Program-made: the position numbers and the translations under genes
Notes under the pieces: model-generated
What the model was told of the DNA's origin: nothing
What the model saw: the letters and a program-made list of their open reading frames with translations, nothing else
Databases searched by the model: none
From: Apostichopus japonicus
Lineage: Eukaryota > Echinodermata > Holothuroidea > Aspidochirotida > Stichopodidae
DNA length: 64,000 bases
Direction: 5' to 3'
NCBI RefSeq assembly: GCF_037975245.1
Contig: NC_092565.1
Coordinates: 20,706,999 to 20,770,998 of the forward strand
In this document: piece after piece, positions 24,684-36,420 of the stretch
How the letters are laid out: the number at the start of each line of letters is the position of its first letter
Numbering within the stretch: the first letter of the stretch is position 1

Positions 24684-24722
24684 GCCTCTGAAGAAGATCC
24701 TGCTAGGATCGAAACGTCAGGC
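24684..24722 (+). ncRNA. Hammerhead ribozyme-like motif, stem-III-less type
   Basis: Parts in order: stem I 5' strand GCCT (24684-24687); core CTGAAGA (24688-24694), which fits CUGANGA since position 7 is variable; one extra A; stem II GATCCT-gct-AGGATC (24696-24710); core GAAA (24711-24714); C-G; GTC cleavage triplet (24716-24718); stem I 3' strand AGGC (24719-24722), complementary to GCCT. There is no stem-III loop: the four bases ACGT (24714-24717) are self-complementary, which would let two RNAs pair. Small hammerheads of this kind that act as dimers are known from Penelope-like retroelements, so the surrounding DNA (about 24480-24850) may be a PLE terminal repeat remnant. Activity is inferred, not shown. 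Confidence 0.6.
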
Positions 24723-24849
24723 CAGCTTACTTTTACACATTATCTTACACACGCACGCTCCATATAGTGGATAAGCAGACTGCTAACAGTTTTCTGTATT
24801 ATTTTGGTTATTTGTTTTGTAATTATTGTAATGTGGTACAGAAGTACTA

Positions 24850-27800
24850 CCTGGCCTTATAGCAGGGCTCTATAATGATCAAAATTAAATTGGGCCCTAA
24901 GTTTGTCCTTTAGAGACATATAAATATGGCAATTTAATGAATTAATTAATTCGGTTATTTTCACTGAATATGTATTCTGTTCGTCTGTCTTGTGTGAATG
25001 CCAGTTTTTGAAGTCCTTGAAAAGATATTTTTGCTTCTCTTTCCTCTCGTTCTTGTTTTCTCTTTATATTCTTTGTCTTTGGTTGAATAGAAAATAAAAC
25101 AATTGCAACTGTTTATAAACAAAGGAATTTACTTTATGATGTGTGACTGCGTCTGCGATTTATTATTCGCCGATCAGACAAAATGCTACAAAATCCAATT
25201 ATGTAATATTAATCAAATTAAGAGCTGAAAACTGTTCACACCTGCACGTAGTTGTACATATCTTCGACTGTACCCTTTATAAGTATTAAATTCAACACAA
25301 ATTTCACTTTCAAAATGAAAGAGTAGTCTTCACAAGTTTTCTTTCATATCAGTATTAACCACAGGCAAAAAGTAAAAAGTAAAAATGAAAACCAATATAG
25401 GTCAAGCCCTTATCTCCTTTCAAAAGCCTTAAAGAGCTCGCTAAAAATAGGTTCCATTCGCGAAGGTGTGGGATTACTTCAATGCAATTCATTTCAAACG
25501 TGAGGGTCGGGGCACAATCATGCACCATTTGAATCCCGGGCAAGAGGGGGGGGGGCGACTGCGACGTTATGTCGTCCACGGGAGTAGTCTAATGGGAAGT
25601 GTGGCCCCTCTCATTTGAGAAATGTTGGTAAACTTAAGGGTGCGTTGATGCTAATATGTGCTGTATTTTGCAAAGTGAAACAATGCTGGAGAATTTTGGA
25701 GGGGGCTGAACCCTACTCCTTCCCCAGAAGTATATGTAGATGCGCCCATGCTAAGGTTTCGGTCATCGGGATGTTCCCCCAAATATGCATGAAATTGAAA
25801 AAAAAAATATGGGTACACATTTCTTGCTTTCGTTTTGAGATAGGCCTAATTGAGACTATTGGAAGACATATTGTTGACGTTTTCATCTGTAAAACCAACT
25901 CCGCACTCTGATACGATCACTTGAATGGTACTGCTGAATAGTTTTGACAATTATTAACGCTTTGTTTTCTTTTCGGGGAGATGGTGTGGGAGTTGGGTAG
26001 TGCAAGATGGAGTGGATTACATGGGGTTGGGAATTGGAAAGGGGGGGGGGCTGTACCAATGACCTTAAAAAAGATGAGGGTATTCGTTAGAAGGTCAACA
26101 TTAAAAACTTTACTAATTGGAAATATTGTTTTTTTATTCTTTGTCATCATCCACTCAGTATGTAAATATTCCCCCCCCCCTGTTCCCCACATCCCCCTTT
26201 CATATAAGAAAAGGACCACAAAAAATAACGTTGCATGCAGATGATGAAGACAACTTTATCCATCTTTAAAAATACAAAGAATCCAAGAATAAACAAATTC
26301 AAAAGAATCAACCCCAATAGCGACAGAGGGGGCAAATTGTGAAAAGAGAAAGATAAACTGTTTTGAAATTGCTCGCAATAGGCCTCCTTCGATGTGCCAA
26401 TAAACTCGAGATATGTTCATCTTGTATACTGATGTGATTTATACGAGGGCAAATGAAGCCATCATTATCCGTGATAACGGCGATGCCCGAGGATGACGTA
26501 TATAGGAGGCAGGAATTGGTGCCGTAAGGGGGCCTTACAGCCTCAACCAATCGGTCACACAAAGAAAAAAAAGACATATAAAAGGGAAGTTTAGCCTGGT
26601 AAAAAATGAGGAGGCTTACGGTAGGTAAGAATTAACACATGATTTGTGTCTACGCATGAGTGATGGTTATGGTTTGTAATTTCATCTTCAGTTAGAAGGT
26701 TTTTCTGTTTTTTAGTTTCTTTTTTTTTTGTCTCAAGTGACTTTTATCTCAGTTTTTTTTTTCAAAGACCATAGAAAACCAAAAGAAATCGTAACCTTTA
26801 TGACTCAAAATGATATATGAATTAGTTTTTTTTTTAGAAATTCCTAAAATCTATATTTTATATCGATTCGATTACAGATTTAAATACATAGGTAAAAATA
26901 ACTTTGATACAAGTAAAGCTAAACGGACAAACATTATTTAAGTTGATTTAAAGATGGTAATGTGTCCAAGTCATTGTTCATGAAAGAAGGATTTCGGTAT
27001 GGATGTTATGAATTTGGAGTATGCACCTATATGCCCCACCCTCCCCCCGCCCTTACCCACTACGAAGTCACAGAGGTGCTTATTAGCACAACTTTGCATT
27101 AAGTATTCATTATGGACTTAATTTATAGTCTAAATGTATACCCTAACCATCTAACGCCCAATAATTTTTGGCTGGGGGAGGACACCAAGAGACCTTACAT
27201 GGGAGTCCAATTCACCCAACCCAGAGACACACCCGCCCTATCTCAATTTCTGGGTCCGCCCGTCCTCAATAAGGACCAAAGAGAAAATAGTGGTTAGAGC
27301 AAAGTGTAATATTAAAAAACGAACCAAACTCTCACTTTATACGTAACTTGTACAAAAGTGAACGATAGGTAATTAGATAGGGTACCCAGGCCGAACGCCT
27401 TCAATTTAAGGACCCGCATACCTCATTAGCGCAAGATTATGGACTGATTTTTTTTCTTGTTTTGTTTTCCCGATAGAAATCTTTTATAGCGAGGATTTGA
27501 CCTGCTCGCCGGTTATAACGTTACTAACAGTTTGGACTATAGAATAATTATACCAGGTGTAAGGAATAGAAATATAGTTATGATACTGAACAAGTATAAG
27601 GGCATACATGTTATTTGTAAAACCAACTTCAAATTGACCAATCAGAAATCAACATCCAATTGACCAATCAGAAAGCTTCATTGTAAAACTTATTTGTGAC
27701 TCTGTTGATGTTTATGCATGAAATGGGGCTCCTAACGAGATACCATGTGTTGAACATATTGACAGTACTCAGCCTATATTTATGTGTAATTCTATGTCTG

Positions 27801-28430
27801 TACTTTTCTTTGTAATTTTTGGCTTAATCGTTTGTTATGGTGAACCTGTTTTTATTCCCGCCAATTCTATATATTGGAGTCGAGTAAATTACCTGTCGAC
27901 CTTTACACATAGTTTGCACGAGGTCGCTGTCGTCTGATGTTCTAATTTATCATTAAAAGATATTTTGCATTGGCAATAAACGTCTGATTAATTGCAATAA
28001 TGTACCTAAATGATAGGTATTCTCTTCGTATCCCCGACGTTGCCTCAATTTAGCTTCAATGCATTAGTAAAATACAAGATGCTCTTACGAGAGGCATCAT
28101 TACAGAAAGTTTACTTCAATTATTTGCGGGTTTTTTTCCCCTCAATATTTGAGAAGAAAAAATTACATTCACTCTGCTTCGGAGTCAAGTATACACTGAG
28201 CGAAAAGACTTTCATGATAATTGATTGTGTTGTGTGTATTGATTGCATTGTCTGTATTTCGTGTATTATATGTGTATTGTGTGTATTATGTAAGAAACAA
28301 TGAAATAAACCATAACGAAGAAAGCAAATAAAGGGTATATCTCTTCCTCTTGCCATGCATGGATGGTTGATTTCATTTGTATGAAATTTAAACCATCTTA
28401 TGACCACTTTCACAATGTCCTCACAATCCA
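24850..28430. other. Intergenic DNA, nothing firmly supported
   Basis: Poly-G/poly-C tracts at about 25547, 26041 and 26170 give open frames rich in Gly and Pro that I reject. A 17-bp direct repeat AATTGACCAATCAGAAA occurs at 27632 and 27658 (26 bp apart). No gene family recognised in either strand. Confidence 0.4.
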
Positions 28431-28449
28431 AGATATGAAATTTTGCAAA

Positions 28450-30632
28450 TTTCCGCGTTGGAGAGAGAGCTCTTCTCAGATTGGTCTGACGATTGTCAGC
28501 CTCGCTGTTGAAAGCACAAAACCGACTTCAGCTCCTTTATGAGCTTAATTTAAAAGGTATACTTGTGCGTTCTAGAGCTCGGTGGGTGGAGTCTGGGAAA
28601 AGAGTACCGAGTATTTTCTGAATTGATAGAATCATAATCGTAACTCTAATACTATTCAGTGTAATCGTAACTCTAATACTATTCAGTGTAATTGTAACTT
28701 TAATACTATTCAGTGTAATCGTAACTCTAATACTATTCAGTGTAATCGTAACTCTAATACTATTCAGTGTAATTGTAACTTTAATACTATTCAGTGTAAT
28801 CGTAACTCTAATACTATTCAGTGTAATTGTAACTCTAATACTATTCAGTGTAATTGTAACTCTAATACTATTCAGTGTAATCGTAACTCTAATACTATTC
28901 AGTGTAATTGTAACTCTAATACTATTCAGTGTAATCGTAACTCTAATACTATTCAGTGTAATTGTAACTTTAATACTATTCAGTGTAATCGTAACTCTAA
29001 TACTATTCAGTGTAATCGTAACTCTAATACTATTCAGTGTATTCGTCAGGACGACGGTACAACTTTAACACAGCCGGATGATATTTGACGCGCACTGAGA
29101 TGTTTTTATAGCTCCCTTTATGATTCTGGTGATCATAACTCTGATTTCTGCTTTAATAGTTTTCTTCTTGACGAGACCTTAGATGATGATCATTCAAATT
29201 TTTGTGACGGTCCTCTTACTCTTGAGGAATGTAACCTTGCTCTTGATAGTATGCCGTTAGATAAGTCTCCGTTAGCGATGGTCTTAGCGTTAAGTTTTAT
29301 AAGTGTTTCTGGCACCTGGTTGGTCAGCCTCAATAGTCGAGTCCCTAAATTTTGCTTTCACCGAAGGCCAGCTTCCCCTGATCAGAGACATGGTATCATT
29401 ACTTTTATCCCCAATCCTGGTAATAGACTCGTCCGTTTCTTAGGCTTATCACCTTACTCGATTATAAAATTGGTGCTAAAGCTCTTGCTAACTGTTTGAA
29501 ATTGGTGTTGCCCTCTATCATAGGTCAGAATCAAACTGGTTTTCTTAAAGGGAGGTTTATTGGTGAAAACATTAGGTTTACCCTTGATCTTATTGATTAC
29601 TGCTCATCTCACAAGAAGGCTAGGTTCATTGATTTTGAAAAAGCTTTTGACAAACTAGACTGGCATTTTCTACGTAATTCTTTACAAGCTTTCAATTTCG
29701 GAAGCAATTTCATTCATTGGATTAAAACATTTCATCACAACAGTTCCAGCTGTGCTTACAATAATGGTTATTCTTCTGGTAACTTTAAATTGGAGAGAGT
29801 AGTGAGACCGGAATGTCCACTCATGCAGCCTCAGCTTGTCCTGGTCTGTGAGGAGATTTTTGCGCAGACTCTCCTCCATAACAATAGTGTTTAGGTATCA
29901 GTATCTCCAATTGTGAGGTTATACGTTTGCAGTACGCTGATATATACCACTCTCTTTTTAGATAGAAATACCGGTTCTCTTAGGGAAGGTGGACGTATTC
30001 TGGAGGTATTTCATAATATCTCAGGCCTGAAGGTTAACTATGATAAATCTACTCTTTTTTCCCCATTAGGCCCATATGTTGATAGTAAGCCCGCCTTCGT
30101 CGACGACTTTGCAGTTACCTGGTCCCATGGCCCGGTCAACGTTTCTTTCACAACTAATTGCGAGGACCTTTCTCCCTTAATATCCCCCACCCCACCCCAC
30201 CCCCAAACTTTCGTTTTATTCACCGGACACTAGGTGTGAATATACTATTATTTGTTATGAACTTAATTAGTAGCCGTTTATGTCTTTTTTTTGCCAAAGA
30301 GAGTGGGAGACGTTTGATAATTTAATTTGGAATTGTCATATGGTTTCTTTATTTATTTTAGACGTTGAAGAACGTTTTCTGAACCGTCAGTTCATTTTCT
30401 CGAAAGAAGACATTTTCTTTGGTTACTTGGTTACAAAAGACTTACAAAGCATTCTTTCTTAATGTTTTCACGCAAAACATTATATTTTCCACCGTAATCA
30501 AACTAGTGTGATTCCGACTATTGATTAATTCTTTTATAAACTTAAATTCTTGTTAGCAGAAGTTGAAAAGTAAATTTCAAAGAAAAGTAAACGTTTCTTT
30601 CATTATGAGAAGCTGAACAAGTCTTTATATTT
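28450..30632 (+). pseudogene. L1 ORF2 (linker-RT-C-terminus) pseudogene, copy B
   Basis: Visible traces: RSRARW and EKSTEYFLN linker at about 28570-28620; the repeat at 28634-29046; QDDGT after the repeat; LTLEECNLALDSMPLDKSP at about 29215-29272; GQNQTGFLKGRFIGENIR at 29520-29575; FIDFEKAFD, the first catalytic Asp region, at about 29625-29655; FNFG and IKTFHHNSSSC at about 29690-29750; the YADD box broken to QYADIYH by an extra base near 29938-29950; SGLKVNYDKS at about 30020-30050; C-terminal CQREWETFDNLIWNC at 30292-30336 and FSKEDIFFGY at about 30396-30425. The C-terminal Cys motif fits L1 ORF2 tails. Frameshifts separate the open pieces, so it is inactive. Confidence 0.87.
28634..29046 (+). 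repeat. 27-bp minisatellite inside L1 copy B
   Basis: About 15 copies of the same 27-bp unit as in copy A (sense GTGTAATCGTAACTCTAATA then CTATTCA), mixed with TTGTAACTTT variants. All copies appear to be exactly 27 bp, so the nine-codon frame is maintained throughout. Confidence 0.97.
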
Positions 30633-30805
30633 ATAATTGTTTTGTGTTTATTTTGCTACAGTTTCTACTGTTGTACAATGTTCCATGGGAACTGAACTTA
30701 TGAACTTTGAACTTGTGTATATTTGTTATGTTTTCTCGGTTTAGCTCATAAATACAATGTATACCTTTTTGTACAAAAGATGAATTGGACAATAAAAGTG
30801 GGGAA

Positions 30806-30811
<6 letters not shown>

Positions 30812-30854
<43 letters not shown>
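30812..30854. repeat. (TA)n microsatellite
   Basis: About 21 TA dinucleotides at the 3' end of L1 copy B; possibly grown from the LINE tail. Confidence 0.95.
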
Positions 30855-30859
<5 letters not shown>

Positions 30860-30860
30860 A

Positions 30861-31826
30861 ATATATCTATATATAGCATATCTACATATATCTATATATT
30901 TCTTTAAATTCTCTATCAGCCAGCAACTGCGTTCATTTGAAACCTTACCCAGAAGAACCTTTAGAAAGGCATTGGTTTTAATGAAAGACATTTATATAAT
31001 GTTCAAGAATTGATTGCATAAATTGGTAAATCGAAGTCCTCGCATGATTTTCAAGTGTCGCTAAAAGGTGTGTAATATCAGCTATATCATTACCACTATA
31101 CATGAATTAGTAACAGAAGAGAACAAACAGTAAGGTGTTAAAGTGCCAGCGTGGTTGCATTTCAAAATTAAGATTACGCACAGAAGGTGTATAGACGTGT
31201 AACCTGCTTATATTCTGTTTCTAAGAAGTGGTAATAATGTTATGTCACTTTAAACTTAATTAAAAAACAACTATGTAATATCTTTTTCTTTGGAGTAGGA
31301 AGAGGATGGAGGGTGGGTGGGGGAGGGGGAGGGGTGTTGGTACAACACATGTTTAAAGTAAATATAATGTTACGAGGGTTTGACCACCGGTCGACGTATG
31401 AAGATAAATGCAAATCTTTCTCGCCATAATGCACAATTGTTACAAACTATAGTTTTTCAACAAGGAATTGCAATTTCACACCGACGATTAAAATATTGTT
31501 TGGCGTATTTTAAATGATTTTTTTCCCTATTTTATCACATATAATCTGTGTTCACGAATTTGTCATATCTAGTCAGTAGTTTTACTTAGCTATACGTTGG
31601 TATGTTCTCTTTAAATAATCCTGGAGATACGGGGTATAAACCTGAAAGGGTACATTAGGAGAGAGCAAGTAACTTTCATAAACCTAAAAGGATTTGTCAA
31701 AAAACCCAAATTTGTTCTTCACATGCCCTAAGGGGACATTTTTTCTTTAAGGTCAAGGATAAAGAATAAAAGAATACAAAAGTGAATAAAATGAAACCAA
31801 TCATTGGTGGGTATATGATGTAATAT

Positions 31827-31862
<36 letters not shown>

Positions 31863-33258
31863 CGTCATGATCGACGATTGACCGTTCATAAACAATTGTA
31901 TGGATACGCCAGGTTGCGTCCTGTTAATTTATGTTATGACATTGTTTTCTATTGTTTGTTTTTTTCATTAATTAAATTTCGACGTTTTATATAAATTTAT
32001 CATTACTCTCTGCTGCTACTTCGGTGGACTGAATTTTTAACCAATTATTGTACTTTTTTCCGGTGAATATTGTTGGATAAAGCATGATTTCTCTGTTATT
32101 TTACCACAGTTAAATATTCCATAAGAAATATATAAACGAAACATCCTGTTTGCTTCTTATTTATTCAATTCTCTAAAGAAAACAAACCGTCTGTTTTTAC
32201 TTCAAAACTTAAGGAAGGCCCGTTATCTGTCATTTTAATTTTAGGAAGGCCTCATAATCTGTAACTTTAGAAGGCATCACCAATTGGAAAATGAAGGATA
32301 CGTTTATCTTGATATATTATTATTTTATTTTATATAGGCTAGACACGTATAAAATATAATGCTCTTCAAAAATGTGCCAAATTCCGTGTATGTAGCTCCT
32401 TTGTTACACGGTGAACTTTTCATGCACAAGTATATCCATTTACAACAATGACGAATTGATACTTTCATCATACTTCTGTTTTAATTTAATTCGCGTTTAT
32501 GAAGACAGTTTCTGTTCTTGCTTCCTTTTCTCTCTGTCTCTTTTCCCCTAAATGTTTTTGCTCCTTTCTTCGTCTTTTAACTGGAAGTAGGACTTTTCCA
32601 ACAACCTTTCGTAGTCATGACCATGCATACTATTAAATAAAAGTTAGGTCTTCTTTTCTATATATTTAGATATATAATATCAATTTTGGGCTTTTTTTTT
32701 AGTTTCTCTGTACAAAAAAAAAATGAAGTTCAAATTTCAACATAACCCACTTGAAGAACAAAACCTTAGGGGTTTCATCTAAACATTCGAACAAAACTTG
32801 ACATTTTCGACTGATTTTGGCTTCTTAGATTACAATCATAGCACCTTAAAGTTGTCGCTGTCTTTTTTATTTTTCGTAAATTCAAGATGTCAATCTTTGG
32901 TTTCTTAAATGACTCAAAAGGCGTTTTCAATACTGACATGTTTCCTTTCCTAAAAGAGGTTTCAGCTCTGAGCAAATCTCAGTTTTTGTCTCATGTGGAA
33001 AATGAAGAAGGTATTTACGGCCACAAAGGGGAACACTATGAATATACATCAAATGATTGTAGCCCGTCTTGTACAGTGATAAAGGGTTGCAAGGGGTATA
33101 TCAATTCATATCATATTAACCTCTCTATCATCTATCTTATTTCTAAAACGTAACGGCAATGTATTCCTGAACAGTGGATAGAAACTTGGAGGGAACTCGA
33201 GTGATAGACAGGAACATACGATCTAGACATACTGAAAAGATAACTAATACATAAGGTA

Positions 33259-33317
<59 letters not shown>

Positions 33318-33560
33318 TCATTTGTTTTTGTCGTTTACTTCCATTACATTTAACAGACTGAGTCTGTTCAAAGTATGTCTTTCGAGATCCGGCTTTAGGA
33401 ATCACAAATGATTTCGAGTTGGATAGTATCACGTTTGATCTCTAGAGTAAGGCAAAATATGTCACCAAAACAGAACTAGTATTGTTCAATACAGGTGACA
33501 AACGCCTACAGTGGAATTACGACCTTCCTTACCGGTTTCGAACCTCTGGAGATACAATCA
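30861..33560. other. Intergenic DNA with TA tracts
   Basis: Contains (TA)n at 31829-31860, with TGACGTCA overlapping its end at 31860-31867, and at 33263-33316. It also has a G-rich stretch at about 31305-31338. Frames of 64-88 codons show no family motif. Nothing else recognised. Confidence 0.4.
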
Positions 33561-33632
33561 GCGTCCATAGCCTAGTGGTTAGGGTGTCCGCACATAAAGC
33601 GGGAGGCACGGGTTCAAATCCCGGTGGAGGCT
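33561..33632 (+). tRNA. tRNA-like gene (possible pseudogene or SINE head)
   Basis: A 72-base cloverleaf can be drawn: acceptor GCGTCCA/TGGAGGC with one mismatch (3-70), D arm GCCT/GGGT, anticodon arm TCCGC/GCGGG with loop ACATAAA, variable AGGC, and T arm ACGGG-TTCAAAT-CCCGG with one end mismatch. A box TAGCCTAGTGG and B box GGTTCAAATCC both fit the Pol III consensus, and a TTTTTT terminator lies at 33638-33643. The loop would place ATA at the anticodon and has C instead of the usual T at position 33. Together with the stem mismatches this argues for a tRNA-derived sequence rather than a working tRNA. No CCA is encoded, as expected in a eukaryote. Confidence 0.65.
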
Positions 33633-33643
33633 GGAAGTTTTTT

Positions 33644-35999
33644 CACTGTTCTTGATTTCTTGATTATATGTTTATATGTATATAAACTTTCTAGCAATTG
33701 TTTTTCTCGTTGTTAATTATAGCTTTACAAACAACTTCGTTGTCCATCACGTGTACTTACTTCTTTTTTGTTATTAAACACCTGATTGACTGATTGACTG
33801 ATATTTCATTCATTTTGAATAATATTGCATCATTGATGGAGCTGCTTACATCATGCTGAAGCATTGAATATGATGTCATACTAAAGGTTTATTATGAAAA
33901 ATAAATCACTTAATTAGGCATACTGTTTACCTTTTCAGGCCTAATATCCTTTTCCAAGTTTTCACAATAAATACATATTTATATGGTTGGAACTTCGTCA
34001 GTTACAGATCCTGCAGTCAATCGATTAACTAACACACAAATCCTAAAACCTGTGTACCACACATGCTACACTTAATTATTTCAATCAACTAAAAACGTCG
34101 TATAGTAGTGTTCGGTTTGTTTTGATTCCTCATATAGCTGACCGGTCCGTTCTCGTTTTGAAGAAATCTTGTTAGAATCGATAAGAATCGATGTTTCTCT
34201 GTAATTGTCGACCATTGGCGTCTGGTTGGTATAGTAAATGGAAGAGTTCGCCTTCATCCAGGAATGCAAGGACGGGAAAGCCTTGATACCGAAATCGAAA
34301 GTACTAAACGTAATATCTTAATGTATGTAAATACTTGTAAATGAGTGTACAAAGTATATACATCTAGTACGATCGATGTTGGTTAATTTCTATTTGGTTA
34401 ATTTCTATTTGGTCTGCACGTGATGATGTATAGCGTGATACTTGTACGACACGAGTAGGAATCAAGGCCTAATCGAACTAGTTTGAGGCTGTTCAAATAT
34501 AGTGTAAGTACATGACCTCTGTTGTGCGCATAACGCATCTACGCAAAACGCATAAATGATGTAATGTAATGTAATGTAAATAAAATCTTATATAGCGCAC
34601 TACGCGCGATGCATCTGTGCGCTTTACAAACAAGCTAAATATACAATGACATAAAACAGTAAATACATAAAACAGTAAATACATATACCATATACAGATA
34701 TATACAGGAATATGAGATCGAAAAACGATTAATAGCACTAGTGAAGAGTTAAGCGATGAAACAGATTGACCACAAAATCTACAATTTGAATTTTAAAGAG
34801 TGAAAATTCCAATTGAAGCTATAGAACCTAAAATCCAACACGACAGAACATCATAAAATCTATAAAAAAAAAAAAAACTATATTACATTAAAAATGTACT
34901 ATATTACGTCTGTCATTTAAATTTTCACTGATCTGCAATGATATAGTTAACCATGCTATGACCATTGCCCTGAAATCCTGTATAACCCCACCCATCCAAA
35001 CCCACCCCATCAACTTAAGTTTGGAAACGAGTACAGTACCTGTTTAGTGCGAAGGGTCGTGAGGGGTGTGGAGAGGAGGTGGCATCAAATGAATACTACA
35101 CTCAACAAACTTCATCATTATCGAGTTCCCTTAATCTCCCTCTCGCGCATGAACTAGTAAACGTTTATAATCTCCTTTTCTGTCAGTACTTACTATAGCC
35201 GAGTTACATATATTGTCCTTGGATGGACATGTATATTCAGCCCTTTATACTGAACATGATTCAGACAACTCTTCATTTCGCGTTACTATTGGAACGTGCT
35301 CAACCATATAAGATCTAAGCTAATGGTTTAAGTTATGATGACTCATTCAACATGACAGAATTGTGGAACCGAGAAAATTCACGAGGAAACCTTCTTTCAC
35401 GAATTCGAAAACAGCCCCTGCACTAAACTCGTCCGATATGCATAGCGAATCCTGACTCAGTTAAATGGTTAGCGATCCGAATTAATCTAATACGTCTTAT
35501 ACTGTTATATAAGACCATATATAGTTTGGGCTAACCTTGTATACTTGCATTAAATGCCGTTTTACATTAATATTTGTTATTTACATCAAAAAATTCTGGC
35601 CCGCAGGGTCTTTTCTTTTCTTTTCATTTTATTTTGCTCTTTGAGAACAAATGTATAATTCAGGTAAATCTATGTAAAATCCAATAAGTTCTTTCGTCAC
35701 GGGAATGCAAGAGCACAAAAAAATATTCTAAATATGCTAGGGTAGTACCTCACCAATCTTTCAAAACCTCGAGAGAGTCTGTGATTGAGTTTTCTTCTTC
35801 CTTTTCTATTTTTGAAATTTATGAAGCATCATATGACTAGAGACTCCACAGAATGTTTTAAAACTATAGTTTTGGCAAATATAGTTAAGGGTGTTATGTG
35901 CTTATTATTATCGAGTAAATGCAATGTTGTGCACTGTTGTTGTATACTTATTTAACTACAGCAATACAAATCAGAAACTCTCAGTTATATAAGATCGTC
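33644..35999. other. Intergenic DNA with a SINE/LINE-like tail
   Basis: At 34558-34628 on the minus strand a GC-rich stretch (TGTAAAGCGCA...GCGCTATATAAG) is followed by (ATTAC)n, the layout of many invertebrate SINE tails. Its upstream limit is unclear. A duplicated GGTTAATTTCTATTT lies at about 34380-34411. No coding region supported. Confidence 0.4.
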
Positions 36000-36420
36000 G
36001 ACTAATACGTTACATTTTGGCAAACTTTTAGTACGAGTAAACGGTATGAGTACAAGTTAGAATCTTCTTTGTTTGAGTTTCAGTCCAAGTACGAAAGGCT
36101 CTAAGGGTAAAAATGAGTACTTAATGTTGCACTAGAGGTTATACGAGTACTCGTATTCGAGTACTCGAGTACACGAGTACAACTCCACCAGGCCGATTAT
36201 GAGTACAGTCTCACAGTTTACATTTTGGCAATACCACAAACAATAGTCGTGTTGATGTAAAAGAGACACACCCTACCACAATTATTGGTCATTGTGATAA
36301 AGCTTAATGTCATGAACAACTCCCTCAATCAGTTAGGACAAATCTTATTCCATTTGGGAGATATCACATATTTGATGTTCCTCCCTATAATCAAGGCTGA
36401 AGTCTTTTATCGAGTATAAA
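36000..36420 (+). repeat. GTAC-rich dispersed repeat, copy 2, with flanking module
   Basis: 36000-36200 resembles copy 1 (15170-15327). It contains CAAGTACGAAAGGCTCTAAG and a dense ACGAGTACTCG palindromic stretch. About 36310-36420 resembles 43815-43920: CATGAACAAC, then an AAATCTTATxxCATTxGGGAGATATCA stretch, then CAAGGCTGxAG. The same neighbouring modules therefore recur at several loci, which suggests one larger decayed repeat family. Confidence 0.55.

Larger units (their letters stand above)
28430..30860 (+). mobile_element. L1-clade LINE, copy B (5'-truncated)
   Basis: Homology with copy A begins at about 28445, so the endonuclease half is missing, as expected from 5' truncation during target-primed reverse transcription. 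It runs through linker, tandem repeat, RT and C-terminal region, and ends with a short 3' tail into a TA microsatellite at 30812. It lies in opposite orientation to copy A, about 18 kb away. Its linker and RT parts match copy A almost base for base in many stretches, so both belong to one family. Confidence 0.88.

Noticed and set aside
25917-26335. Overlapping ORFs on both strands
   Set aside because: Driven by poly-G/poly-C tracts; no domain, no splice context.
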